56,335 nt of DNA from Gammaproteobacteria bacterium (GCA_030429865.1 JAUIFX010000003.1:1-56335); one strand, 5' to 3'; counted from the first letter of the stretch, positions 7,650 to 16,202 are shown. Notes: a model not told the origin generated them from the letters alone. Translations and numbers: made by a program.

Positions 7650-8984
7650 ATGGACAACAGTAGCAGCCGCAAGCGCATTGCGGTCGTCGGTGCGGGCATT
7701 GCCGGGCTGGGCGCGGCATGGGCACTGGCGCGCCGCCACGCGGTGACGCTCTACGAACAGGCGCCGCGGTGCGGTGGCCACGCCAACACGGTCGAGATCG
7801 ACCTCGACGGCAGCGTGCTGCCCGTCGACACCGGGTTCATCGTCTATAACGCGCGGAACTATCCGCACCTCGTCGCGCTGTTCGACCATCTCGACGTGCC
7901 GACGACGCCGAGCGACATGTCTTTCGCCGTCTCCCTCGATGGCGGCCGGGTCGAGTATGCGGGCTCGGATCTCAACGGGCTGTTCGCGCAACGCCGCAAT
8001 ACGCTCCGGCCGCGCTTCTGGCGCATGCTGCACGACATCCAGCGCTTCTACCGGCACGCACCGCGCTACCTCGAGCGGGGCCTGTCCGGGCTCAGCATCG
8101 GTGCGCTGCTCGACGCCGAAGGCTACTCGTCCGCTTTCGTCGAAGACCACCTGGTGCCGATGGCCGCCGCGATCTGGTCGGCCTCGCGCGCCGACATCCG
8201 GCAGTACCCGGCGGATGCCTTCATCCGCTTCTTCGACAACCACGGCCTGCTCACACTCACGCAGCGGCCGCAGTGGCGCACCGTCTCCGGCGGCAGCCGC
8301 GAGTACGTGTCGCGCCTGCTCGCCGACGTGCGGCTCGAGGCCCGCCTCGCCGCGCGCGTCGCCCGCCTCGAGCGTTCCGACGATGGCGTGCGCGTCATCG
8401 ACGCGCAGGGCCACGCGCAGCGCTTCGACGACGTGGTGGTCGCGACGCATGCCGACGAGGCACTCGCGCTGCTGGGCGACGCCGGCGCGGACGAGCGGGA
8501 AGTGCTCGGCGCGGTGCACTACAGCGACAACGTCGCCTGGCTCCACGAGGACCCGGCGCACATGCCGCGGCGGCGCGCGGCGTGGTCGAGCTGGAACTAC
8601 ATGCACGATGCCCGGCTTGGTGAAGCCCGCCCCTTGAGCGTCAGCTACTGGATGAACCGGCTGCAGCCGCTCGCGACGCGGCGTGACCTGATCGTCACGC
8701 TCAATCCCCTCAGCGCGCCGCGCGCCGTCCACGGCCGCTTCGAGTACACCCACCCGATCTTCAACCGCGAGACTGCCGCCGCGCAACGCCGTTCGCTCGA
8801 GGTACAGGGTCGCCGGCGTACCTGGTTCTGCGGTGCATGGCTCGGCCATGGCTTCCACGAGGACGGCCTGCAGTCCGGGCTGTGGGTCGCCGAGCAGCTC
8901 GGCGCGGCGGTGCCGTGGCGCGACAGCGCGGGGTTCGACCGCCTGCCGGACGGGTACGGCGCCGAGCGCTCGCGCGCGGCCTGA
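7650..8984 (+). CDS. FAD-dependent amine-oxidase-fold protein (COG2907 type)
   Basis: Flavoprotein of 444 residues with the N-terminal dinucleotide-binding motif GAGIAGLGAAWAL (14-26) and the following acidic turn (YEQAPRCGGHANT), as in protoporphyrinogen-oxidase/amine-oxidase-like enzymes. The C-terminal FAD-contact stretch WFCGAWLGHGFHEDGLQSG is present. Proteins of this type recur beside DUF1365 and cyclopropane-synthase-like genes in RpoE/ChrR regulons. A flavoprotein from such a regulon acts as a fatty-acyl desaturase in furan fatty acid synthesis in Rhodobacter (UfaD), so a lipid substrate is likely; this is inference. A strong ribosome-binding site (GGAGGGG) precedes the ATG. First gene of a four-gene operon. 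Confidence 0.88.
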   Translation: MDNSSSRKRIAVVGAGIAGLGAAWALARRHAVTLYEQAPRCGGHANTVEIDLDGSVLPVDTGFIVYNARNYPHLVALFDHLDVPTTPSDMSFAVSLDGGRVEYAGSDLNGLFAQRRNTLRPRFWRMLHDIQRFYRHAPRYLERGLSGLSIGALLDAEGYSSAFVEDHLVPMAAAIWSASRADIRQYPADAFIRFFDNHGLLTLTQRPQWRTVSGGSREYVSRLLADVRLEARLAARVARLERSDDGVRVIDAQGHAQRFDDVVVATHADEALALLGDAGADEREVLGAVHYSDNVAWLHEDPAHMPRRRAAWSSWNYMHDARLGEARPLSVSYWMNRLQPLATRRDLIVTLNPLSAPRAVHGRFEYTHPIFNRETAAAQRRSLEVQGRRRTWFCGAWLGHGFHEDGLQSGLWVAEQLGAAVPWRDSAGFDRLPDGYGAERSRAA

Positions 8985-8989
8985 CGGCG

Positions 8990-9808
8990 ATGCCGACGTC
9001 GGTGAAACCGGGCGGCGGCGCCGCGCCGGCACAGGAAGCGTCCGCGGTCTATCTCGGTACGGTGTTCCACCGCCGCCCCGCGCCGCGTGCGCACGCGCTG
9101 CGCTACGGCGTCTTCTACCTGCTGCTCGATCTCGACGAATTACCCGTGCTCGACCGCCGCTCGCGGCTGTTCGGCTACAACCGCGCGGCGTGGTTCTCGT
9201 TCTTCGATGCCGATCACGGCAGCGCTGATGGCCGCCCGTTCCGCGACTGGCTGCAGGAGGCCCTCGCCGCAGCGGGCATCGTGCGCGATGACTGGCGCTT
9301 CCGCGTGCTGTGCATGCCGCGCGTACTGGGCTACGTCTTCAACCCCATCACGGTGGTCTATTGCCACGACGGTGCGGGCCGTCTCGTCGCGATGCTCTAC
9401 GAAGTGAACAACACGTTCGGCGAGCGGCTGAGTTACGTCGTGCCGGTCGCCCCGCACGCCGCCGGCGCGGTCATCCGTCAGCGCTGCGACAAGGCGCTGT
9501 TCGTCTCGCCGTTCTTCGACATGCGGGGCCATTACGAATTCGCCGTGCGCGAACCGGGCGCGCGTGTCACGCTCGGTATCGACTACCGCGAGGAGGCGGC
9601 GCTGCGCCTGCGCGCCGTGTTCGCCGGACGCCGGCAGCCTTTCAGCGCGAAGACGCTGCGCGCGCTCGCCTGGCGTTACCCGGCGGCGACCCTCAAGGTC
9701 ATCGCCGCAATCCACTACGAAGCCCTCAAGCTATGGCTCAAGGGCATACCCGTGGTCCGTCACGTCACCGTGGGTGACCGTTCCATCTCGACAGGAAAAG
9801 CTACATGA
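8990..9808 (+). CDS. DUF1365 family protein
   Basis: 272 residues. The ATG 5 bp after the previous stop begins a product with the family pattern: YLGTVFHRRPAPRAHALRYGVFYLLLDLDEL near the N-terminus, then the CMPRVLGYVFNPITVVYCHD and YEVNNTFGE blocks. No catalytic activity is established for DUF1365 that I can cite. The family is almost always next to the FAD protein and CFA-like methyltransferase found here, so a role in fatty acid modification or trafficking is inferred. It shares ATGA with the next gene (4-bp overlap), indicating coupled translation. Confidence 0.9.
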   Translation: MPTSVKPGGGAAPAQEASAVYLGTVFHRRPAPRAHALRYGVFYLLLDLDELPVLDRRSRLFGYNRAAWFSFFDADHGSADGRPFRDWLQEALAAAGIVRDDWRFRVLCMPRVLGYVFNPITVVYCHDGAGRLVAMLYEVNNTFGERLSYVVPVAPHAAGAVIRQRCDKALFVSPFFDMRGHYEFAVREPGARVTLGIDYREEAALRLRAVFAGRRQPFSAKTLRALAWRYPAATLKVIAAIHYEALKLWLKGIPVVRHVTVGDRSISTGKAT

Positions 9809-11034
9809 AGCAGAGCGCAACCATCACCCCGAGTCCGCGCGCCGCCTGGCGCAACCCGGCCCTGGGCTTCGTCTGTTCCCTGGGACGCCGTATCCGGCAC
9901 GGTGAACTCGTCATCGAGACACCCGGCGGTGAGGTGCTCGCCTTCGGTCCCGGCGGCAGCAGTGCCGATGGCGGGCACGGCGTGTGGCAGCTGCGCAATT
10001 ACCGCCCGCTTTGGGCGCTCGCCACGCGCGGCGCCCTCGGCCTCGCGGAGAGCTACCTGGCGGGCGACTGGGACAGTCCCGACCTTACCGCTCTGCTGAC
10101 CCTGGCGGCGCGCAACGAGCGCGATCTCGGCAGCGCGGCCGCCGGCAGCGCGTGGCTGACCTGGCCTGACCGCCTGTGGCACCGCCTGCACGCGAATTCG
10201 CGCCGCCAGGCCGCGCGCAACATCGCCTTCCACTACGACCTGGGCAACGACTTCTACGCGCACTGGCTCGATCCGAGCATGACCTATTCGGCAGCGCTGT
10301 TCGACGCCGCCGACGAGCCCCTCGAGGCGGCCCAACGGCGTAAGTACGCGCGCCTCGCCGACCTCGCCGGCGTGGCCGCCGGCGAGCGCGTGCTCGAGAT
10401 CGGATGCGGTTGGGGCGGCTTCATGGAATACGCCGCCGGTACGCGCGGCGCGGACGTGACCGGGGTCTCGATCTCGCCAGCCCAGTGCCGCTATGCGCGC
10501 GACCGGCTCGCGGCCGCCGGTCTCGCCGCGCGCACCCGCGTCGAGCAGCGCGACTACCGCGATCTCGACGGGCGCTACCCGTGCATCGTCTCGATCGAGA
10601 TGTTCGAGGCGGTCGGCGAAGCATACTGGGACACCTACGCGCGGCAGCTCGCCGCACGCCTTGAACCGGGCGGAGCCGCGGCGCTGCAGATCATCACGAT
10701 CGCCGAGGACCGGTTCGACAACTACCGGCGCAATCCCGATTTCATCCAGCGCTACGTGTTCCCGGGCGGCATGCTGCCGAGCGATGGCGCGCTTGCCGCG
10801 ACGCTGGCGCGCGCCGGACTGCGCATCACCGAGCGGCATGCCTGCGCGCTCGACTACGCGCGCACGCTGGCACGCTGGCGCGAACGCTTCGATGCCAGCT
10901 GGCCGGCGATCAGCGCGCTGGGCTTCGATGCGCGGTTCCGGCGGCTGTGGCATTTCTACCTTGCCTACTGCGAGGCCGGCTTCCGTACGGGTGCCACCGA
11001 CGTGGTCCAGATCCGCGTCGAACACGCGCGATGA
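9805..11034 (+). CDS. cfa: Cyclopropane-fatty-acyl-phospholipid-synthase-like methyltransferase
   Basis: Transfers a methyl or methylene group from SAM to an unsaturated acyl chain in membrane phospholipid. 409 residues. It has the family hallmark HYDLGNDFY (143-151) and the SAM motif I VLEIGCGWGG (196-205), followed by VTGVSISPAQ and the IEMFEAVGEAYW block. The product could be a cyclopropane or a methyl-branched/furan precursor; sequence inspection alone cannot tell. It overlaps both neighbours by 4 bp (ATGA). Induction by the local ECF sigma factor fits known CFA-type genes in RpoE/ChrR regulons. Confidence 0.92.
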   Translation: MKQSATITPSPRAAWRNPALGFVCSLGRRIRHGELVIETPGGEVLAFGPGGSSADGGHGVWQLRNYRPLWALATRGALGLAESYLAGDWDSPDLTALLTLAARNERDLGSAAAGSAWLTWPDRLWHRLHANSRRQAARNIAFHYDLGNDFYAHWLDPSMTYSAALFDAADEPLEAAQRRKYARLADLAGVAAGERVLEIGCGWGGFMEYAAGTRGADVTGVSISPAQCRYARDRLAAAGLAARTRVEQRDYRDLDGRYPCIVSIEMFEAVGEAYWDTYARQLAARLEPGGAAALQIITIAEDRFDNYRRNPDFIQRYVFPGGMLPSDGALAATLARAGLRITERHACALDYARTLARWRERFDASWPAISALGFDARFRRLWHFYLAYCEAGFRTGATDVVQIRVEHAR

Positions 11035-12353
11035 CACCGGCAGGCGGCCTGCGTCGCGTCACGCTGGCCGCCTACGGCGCGCCGGGACTGGCCGCGGCGC
11101 TGCCCGTGATCCCCGTCGCGGTGCTGCTGCCGACGTGGTACGCGCGTGACCTCGGCCTCGGCTTCGCGCTCACCGGTATCGTGCTGGCCCTGGCGCGGGT
11201 GCTCGATTTCCTCGCCGACCCGCTGGTTGGCCTGCTTACCGATCGCGTGGCCTGGCGCGGGCTGCGCTACAAGCCATGGACGCTGGCCGGTGCGCTGCTC
11301 GCGGCCATCGGCATGGCCATGCTGGCGCTCCCGCCCGAGCCGGCCGGCGCACTGCATCTCGGCTTTGGGGCGGTGCTGCTGTTCGGTGGCTGGAGCCTGT
11401 TCACCATTCCCTACACGGCCTGGGGGGCGGAGCTCTCCGACGACGTGCACGAACGCTCGCTGATTGCCGCGAGTCGCGAAGTCGCGGGCCTCGTCGGCAT
11501 GCTCGTCGCGCTTGCGCTGCCGGCGTGGCTGCTCGCGGGCGGCGCCGGCGGTGCGGCGCCGGCACCTTTCGTCGCTCTCGCCGTTGCCGCCGGCGTGCTC
11601 GGCATCCCGGCCATCGCGGCGCTGTTGTGGCTGGTGCCGGAGCCGGCGCGGGCGGCGCACCATGAGCCGGTGACCTGGCGCGACCTGCGCGACCTGCTGC
11701 ATGTACCGGCCTGCCGGCGCACACTCGCATGCTGGTTCGTCAACGGCATCGCGAACGGCCTTCCCGCGGTGCTGTTCCCCCTGGTCGTCAGTGACTGGCT
11801 GGCGCTCGGCGAGCGTGACACCTTCTTCCTGCTCGCGTGTTATTTCGGGGCCGCCGTCGTGGGCGCGCCTTTGTGGCTCGCGCTCGCCCGGCGGCACGGC
11901 AAGCAGCGTGCGTGGCGTGGCGCGATCGCACTCAACGTGGTGGTCTTCGCGCAGGTCGCCTGGCTCGGCCCCGACAGCGCTACCTGGTTCTACCCCGTGT
12001 GCCTGCTGTCGGGCTTCTCGCTCGGCGCCGACCTCGCCCTGCCGCCGTCGATCCAGGCCGACGTACTGGCCGAGGACCGCGCCGTGAGCGGGCGGCAGCG
12101 CACCGCGAGCGCGTTCGCGCTGTGGACCATGGCGACCAAGCTCGCGCTGGCGCTTGCCGTCGCGGTGGCCTTCGTCGGGCTCGGCGTGCAGGACACGGGG
12201 GCCGCGGACGCCGGCCCGGTCGACGTGCAGCACCTGCTGATCGGTTACGTGGTCGTTCCCGTCCTGCTCAAGCTCGCGGTGCTCGTCATGTTGCGCGCGC
12301 CCCTGGTGGGGCGCTCACACGCGCACGGCGAGACGTCGGCGCAGGTAGCGTAG
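11031..12353 (+). CDS. MFS transporter, glycoside-pentoside-hexuronide (MelB-like) type
   Basis: 440-residue integral membrane protein with about 12 hydrophobic segments. The DFLADPLVGLLTDR loop between helices 2 and 3 is characteristic of the GPH/MFS_2 branch, and GVRYKPW-like RYKPW plus WSLFTIPYTAWGAEL are also typical. The start is the ATG overlapping the CFA stop (ATGA). The cargo is unknown; the operon suggests a lipid or lyso-lipid product. Its 3' end overlaps the convergent NTF2-like gene by 39 bp. Confidence 0.88.
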   Translation: MTPAGGLRRVTLAAYGAPGLAAALPVIPVAVLLPTWYARDLGLGFALTGIVLALARVLDFLADPLVGLLTDRVAWRGLRYKPWTLAGALLAAIGMAMLALPPEPAGALHLGFGAVLLFGGWSLFTIPYTAWGAELSDDVHERSLIAASREVAGLVGMLVALALPAWLLAGGAGGAAPAPFVALAVAAGVLGIPAIAALLWLVPEPARAAHHEPVTWRDLRDLLHVPACRRTLACWFVNGIANGLPAVLFPLVVSDWLALGERDTFFLLACYFGAAVVGAPLWLALARRHGKQRAWRGAIALNVVVFAQVAWLGPDSATWFYPVCLLSGFSLGADLALPPSIQADVLAEDRAVSGRQRTASAFALWTMATKLALALAVAVAFVGLGVQDTGAADAGPVDVQHLLIGYVVVPVLLKLAVLVMLRAPLVGRSHAHGETSAQVA

Positions 12354-12773
12354 CAGGCGGCCGAGCACGGGCAGACGCTCGTAGAGGCCGCCCGCGGCGT
12401 CCCAGTAATCGAAATGCGCGCAGATCCGGCCGTCGCGATCGAGGTGGATCTCGGAGCAGCCGGCGACCGTCCAGGTGGCGTCGCCGAGACGCGGCAGGCG
12501 CGCGCGCAGCCGCCACGTGACGAGCGCGAGCCGGACGCCGTCCGCGCGCGGCGCATCCTCGAGCGCGCGTGCGTCGACGAGGAACTCGATGTCTTCGAGC
12601 TTCTCCAGCATGTCCGCGAACACCGCGCGAAACGCGGCACCGCCGCGCACGTCGTTGAACGGATCGCGAAACCGCACATCCGGGGTGCACAGCGCGAGAA
12701 GTGCGTCGAGATGCGCCGCGTCCAGCCGCGCGAGGCAGTCGAGGTAGGTGTCGAGCGACGCAGCCGCGTTCAT
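12315..12773 (-). CDS. NTF2-like (SnoaL-type) protein
   Basis: 152-residue single-domain protein of the nuclear-transport-factor-2 fold. It shows the helix-strand opening TYLDCLARLDAAHLDALLALCTPDVRFRDPFND and a terminal sheet ending HFDYWDAAGGLYERLP. NTF2-like proteins may be isomerases, dehydratases or ligand binders; no catalytic residue is certain here. Its start overlaps the SDR stop by one base, so it is the last gene of the DUF6134-SDR-NTF2 operon. The 3' end runs 39 bp into the convergent MFS gene. Upstream in-frame extension exists but the ATG at the SDR stop is the sensible start. Confidence 0.82.
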   Translation of the reverse strand: MNAAASLDTYLDCLARLDAAHLDALLALCTPDVRFRDPFNDVRGGAAFRAVFADMLEKLEDIEFLVDARALEDAPRADGVRLALVTWRLRARLPRLGDATWTVAGCSEIHLDRDGRICAHFDYWDAAGGLYERLPVLGRLLRYLRRRLAVRV

Positions 12774-13525
12774 CAGCGCAGCATGCGCTGGCGCAGCGGA
12801 TAGGACAAGGCTTCGGGCAGCGTGGCGAACAGGCGCATCGCGAGGCTCATGCGCCGTGGGAAGCGGATGCGGAAGCGGCGCCGATCGAGGCCGTGGCGCA
12901 CGATGCGCGCGGCGACGTCGGCATCGATCAGGAACGGCATCGGGAAGTCGTTTTTCGCCGTCAGCGGTGTACGCACGAAGCCCGGCTCGATCAGCGACAG
13001 GTCGATACCCTGCACGGCGAGTTCCGGCCGCAGCGCCTGGCACAAGCGGACCAGCGCGGCCTTGCTCGCGCTGTAGGGGCCGGCGTAGGGCAGACCGATG
13101 TCGCCGGCGACGGAGCCGGTCACGGCGATGTGCCCGCCGCGCCGCGCGCGTAGCCGCGGCGCGAGCAGCTCGACGGATCGCGTGAAAGCGAACACGTTCA
13201 GCTCGAACAGCGCGGCGATGGCCGCCGTGTCGAGTTCGGCGAGGCCCATCGGCTGGTACGTCCCGGCGTTGAGAATGACCAGGTCCGGCAGGCCACCGTC
13301 GCGTTCGATGGCGTCGAGGACCGCGGCGAGTTCGTCGGGCCGGGTCACGTCGGCGGGGTGGATGGCGGCCCGCGGACCGCAGCGCCCGGCGACCTCGGCG
13401 AGCGCCTCGCGGCGCCGCGCCGTGAGCAGCACCTGCGCCCCCGCGGCTGCATACTCTTCGGCCAGCGCCGCGCCCAGCCCGCTGCTGGCTCCCGTGATCC
13501 AGACCCGTTCGGCGGTGGCCGCCAC
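12773..13525 (-). CDS. Short-chain dehydrogenase/reductase
   Basis: 250-residue NAD(P)-dependent oxidoreductase. Cofactor motif TGASSGLG at 11-18, NAG motif (LNAG, about 85-88), and the catalytic Ser138, Tyr151 and Lys155 (YSASK) are all present. A basic residue after strand 2 (TARRRE) suggests NADP preference. Second gene of an operon whose promoter matches the ECF motif. SDRs are known companions of the FAD/DUF1365/CFA set in other gammaproteobacteria, so a lipid carbonyl substrate is plausible but unproven. Confidence 0.92.
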   Translation of the reverse strand: MAATAERVWITGASSGLGAALAEEYAAAGAQVLLTARRREALAEVAGRCGPRAAIHPADVTRPDELAAVLDAIERDGGLPDLVILNAGTYQPMGLAELDTAAIAALFELNVFAFTRSVELLAPRLRARRGGHIAVTGSVAGDIGLPYAGPYSASKAALVRLCQALRPELAVQGIDLSLIEPGFVRTPLTAKNDFPMPFLIDADVAARIVRHGLDRRRFRIRFPRRMSLAMRLFATLPEALSYPLRQRMLR

Positions 13526-13526
13526 G

Positions 13527-14330
13527 TCAGATCGCCGGCGCGGCGCAGCTGCGGCAGACGTAGAGAATCTGCGAGCCGTCGCCGCCGGCGAATGCCAGGC
13601 CGCTCCAGCGGCCGCGGGCGTCGTACCACACGCGCGTCTCGAGGTCGCCCGAGTAGGCGTAGCAGACGCTGCCCGGCGCGGCCTGTTCGACGAGCGGCTC
13701 GCCTTGTGCGCACGGACGGATGGTCACGGCGTTGACGTTTCCGGTCAGGGTGTTGAGCACCTCGCGCTCCGCGACGACCCGGGGATTCCAGTGATCGGTC
13801 GGCAGCAGGCCGGCGTCGGCACGGACGACGCGCTCGCCGTGGCGCACGACGAGCGCACCGGCTTCGCGCCGTGCGAGCGTGCGGCGTTCCTCGCCGTTGT
13901 CGTCGACGCGCGCATCGAGTTCGAGCAGGCCGTCGCCGCACCAGCGCGTGCGCGACTCGTAGGTGAAGTCGTAGACCGGCACGAGGAGGATGCGTATGTC
14001 GAGCCGCATGCGCGAATTGACGCGAATGCCGTCGTCGTCGAGCTCGAACCGCGTGACGTGCTCACCCACGCGCTTGCCGTTGCGCAGCACGTCGAACTCG
14101 ATGGCATCGCCGTAGCGGCTGGCAATGAACGCGGCCAGTTCGGCGCTGTCGGTACAGGCCGCCGCGGTGCGGACGCCGCACGCGAACAACAGGCCGACGG
14201 ATACCAGAGCCGCGAGCAGGCGGCGCGTAAGGCGCAGGTCGCCGCGGCCCACGAACAGCACGTGGGGGAGGAGGGGTGCGCGGCCGGGACCACGGCGACC
14301 TGCTGAGCGGACTCGACGGATGTCGTTCAC
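13527..14330 (-). CDS. Exported protein, DUF6134-like
   Basis: Up to 267 residues. I recognise the general DUF6134-like pattern (FDVLRNGKRVGEHVTRF, then a beta-rich body ending ILYVCRSC) but not a function. A hydrophobic stretch RLLAALVSVGLLFACG after basic residues looks like a signal peptide or lipoprotein-type anchor, so the product is probably periplasmic or lipid-anchored. The furthest start is the GTG at 14330, which would be almost leaderless given the ECF promoter 9 bp upstream. A GTG at 14261 puts the signal peptide nearer the N-terminus but has no ribosome-binding site. First gene of the SDR/NTF2 operon. Confidence 0.75.
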   Translation of the reverse strand: MNDIRRVRSAGRRGPGRAPLLPHVLFVGRGDLRLTRRLLAALVSVGLLFACGVRTAAACTDSAELAAFIASRYGDAIEFDVLRNGKRVGEHVTRFELDDDGIRVNSRMRLDIRILLVPVYDFTYESRTRWCGDGLLELDARVDDNGEERRTLARREAGALVVRHGERVVRADAGLLPTDHWNPRVVAEREVLNTLTGNVNAVTIRPCAQGEPLVEQAAPGSVCYAYSGDLETRVWYDARGRWSGLAFAGGDGSQILYVCRSCAAPAI

Positions 14331-14338
14331 GTCAGCAT

Positions 14339-14364
14339 TACGCCGCCCGGCCGCCGCCGGATCA
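14339..14364 (-). promoter_or_regulatory. Third ECF promoter, TGATCC-N16-CGTA
   Basis: On the minus strand TGATCC (14364-14359) and CGTA (14342-14339) have the same 16-base spacing as the two promoters at 7534 and 7587. It lies directly before the DUF6134-like/SDR/NTF2 operon and links it to the same sigma factor. Predicted transcript start is about 14331-14333. Confidence 0.82.
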
Positions 14365-14393
14365 CCATGCCGCGGGGCTGGCGCTGCCCGGGA

Positions 14394-15083
14394 TCATCCC
14401 GCGGCCGGCCGCGTCACCCCGGGGAGGGAGAATCGCGCCGAGATTTCGATCCAGTTGCCGTCAGGATCGCTGACGAACGCGTAGCGCGCGACGTCGCCGA
14501 GCGTGATCGGCTCCTGCACCACGGCGCCGCCGCGCGCCGCGATCTGCGCGCAGGCGGCGTCGGCATCGAAGATCTGTACCGTCAGGTAGCGGAAGTTGGG
14601 GCCGATGAAGCTGGCTGCCGGCGTGCCGCCAGCCCCCTCGACGACGAACAGCAGGCTGTCGCCGCAGCGCACGCTGCGTTCGCCGACCTGCTCGAACTCC
14701 ATCGCCTGCGTGTAGAAGGTCATCATGCGTTCCGGATCGGGTGTTGCCACGGTCACGCCGATGCCGACCACGCCATCGGTGCCGGGCGGCACCAGGCGCA
14801 CGCCGTCGCCGCCCGGGTGCTGACCGCTCCAGGCCGGCGCGCCGTCGCGCGCGATGGTCAGGCCGACGTAACCCGTCGGTGGCAGCGCGGCCAGCGGTCC
14901 GGGGTGGTGGTTCACCTTGATCACCGAGTCGTGGGCGTCGTAGCGATGCTGCACGATGCCCTCGATACCGAGTTCGAGGCGATGGTCGAGCCGCAAGCCG
15001 GCGGTCTCGCCCCAGAACCGGGTATGCGCGTCGATGTCGGTAGTGAACAGGCCGATGTCGATATGGGGTTTGGCGAGGCGCAT
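14394..15083 (-). CDS. VOC-family (glyoxalase/dioxygenase fold) protein
   Basis: 229 residues with two VOC-type half-domains: one begins HIDIGLFTTDIDAHTRFWGE, the second GVTVATPDPERMMTFYTQAMEFEQVG. The C-terminal signature RYAFVSDPDGNWIEI is the classic VOC ending with a metal-ligand-type Glu. Members include glyoxalase I, extradiol dioxygenases and resistance proteins; the reaction here is unknown. AGGAGA precedes the ATG. It lies 45 bp after a phosphotransferase gene on the same strand. Confidence 0.85.
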   Translation of the reverse strand: MRLAKPHIDIGLFTTDIDAHTRFWGETAGLRLDHRLELGIEGIVQHRYDAHDSVIKVNHHPGPLAALPPTGYVGLTIARDGAPAWSGQHPGGDGVRLVPPGTDGVVGIGVTVATPDPERMMTFYTQAMEFEQVGERSVRCGDSLLFVVEGAGGTPAASFIGPNFRYLTVQIFDADAACAQIAARGGAVVQEPITLGDVARYAFVSDPDGNWIEISARFSLPGVTRPAAG

Positions 15084-15128
15084 GGACGTCTCCTGGCTGG
15101 CTGCTTGTCGGCCGGGCGCGATGCGCGC

Positions 15129-16202
15129 TCAGAGCGCGTCGAGCGCGTCCACGGCGTCGTTGTCGATGGCCTGGTAGGCGCCGTCGGTGACCATCTTCAT
15201 GAACAGGCGATCGCCGCGCTCGGTCGGCTTGACGATCACCGTCGCGGCGATGGCGACGACCAGCACGGCGAAGCTGTAATGCCGGTAGTCGGCCATGAGG
15301 TGTTCGAAGTCGTAGCCGCGCACCCCTTGTGCGAGCAGGCGTTCGTGGTAGTCGCGCAGCAGGTCGCGTTCGACCGCGCGGCGCGTGTCGCGCTCGAAGG
15401 CGCCGCCGAGGAAGTACGCGACGTCCATGCCGGTACCGAGGTAGGCGCTGGTCTGCCAATCGACGATCGCGATACGCGGCCCGCCGAAGAGCATGTTGTC
15501 GACGCGGAAATCGTTGTGCGAGAAACATTTCGGCGCTGCACGCGGTGCATTCCAGGCGGCGTGCCGGCGCACGAACTTGTCGCACACCGCGATCACCGCG
15601 GGGTCCATGCGGTGCCCGTAGGTGCGTTCGAAATGCGCCCAGGAACTCTCCACCAGCTCGGTGGTGTAAAAACCCTGTGCGCCCTCGGGTACGTACAGCC
15701 AGGGCTGCGCGGCGAGGTCGTCGTCGTCCCAGAAGGCCGCGTGCAGTAATGCCGCTTCGTCGAGCGCGAGCCGGGCCTCGTCGACCGAACAGCCCTGCAT
15801 GTGGTCGCCCTGCACGGCCGGCGCGAGGTCCTCGAGCAGCAGCACGAAATCGTTGTCCGGGCCGAGTTCCGCGGCGTAGACCGCGGGCGTGTTGATCGCG
15901 GTGCGATGGGCGAGCTCGCGGTAGAACATCAGCTCCGAGCGGTAGAAGCCCATCTGCTTGCCGGTGTTGGCCGCGGTTTCGTTATCGGACGGAAACTTGC
16001 CGACCAGTGTCGCCGGTGCCGCGGGCGGCGGCGTGCCGGCATAGTCGAGCATGAAGCGGCGCGTCTCGCCGAGCTGGCCGGTGCCGACCGTCTCGGTGCG
16101 GATCGCGGTGACCGTCGCGTCGATGCCGCGGGCGGCGAGGGCGGCCGTGATCCAGGCGGGCGTGACGCCCTCCGGGCCCACGATGGGCAGGCTTGATGTC
16201 AT
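15129..16202 (-). CDS. Kinase-fold phosphotransferase (APH / ecdysteroid-kinase-like)
   Basis: 357-residue protein with the aminoglycoside-phosphotransferase fold. The catalytic loop HNDFRVDN (229-236) supplies the catalytic Asp and metal-binding Asn, and IVDWQ (246-250) supplies the second metal-binding Asp. The N-terminal segment with VGKF and ELMFYREL is like the EcKL/DUF1679 branch that acts on hydrophobic alcohols. Many bacterial members sit in lipid or steroid catabolic clusters; the substrate here is unknown. It likely shares a transcript with the VOC gene downstream. Confidence 0.85.
   Translation of the reverse strand: MTSSLPIVGPEGVTPAWITAALAARGIDATVTAIRTETVGTGQLGETRRFMLDYAGTPPPAAPATLVGKFPSDNETAANTGKQMGFYRSELMFYRELAHRTAINTPAVYAAELGPDNDFVLLLEDLAPAVQGDHMQGCSVDEARLALDEAALLHAAFWDDDDLAAQPWLYVPEGAQGFYTTELVESSWAHFERTYGHRMDPAVIAVCDKFVRRHAAWNAPRAAPKCFSHNDFRVDNMLFGGPRIAIVDWQTSAYLGTGMDVAYFLGGAFERDTRRAVERDLLRDYHERLLAQGVRGYDFEHLMADYRHYSFAVLVVAIAATVIVKPTERGDRLFMKMVTDGAYQAIDNDAVDALDAL

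Noticed and set aside
14391..14396. A further GGATCA near the third ECF promoter as a fourth promoter
   Set aside because: No TACG lies 16 bases away on the correct side, so it does not fit the motif; other TGATCC occurrences I checked (for example near 338, 4291 and 11107) also fail the spacing test.
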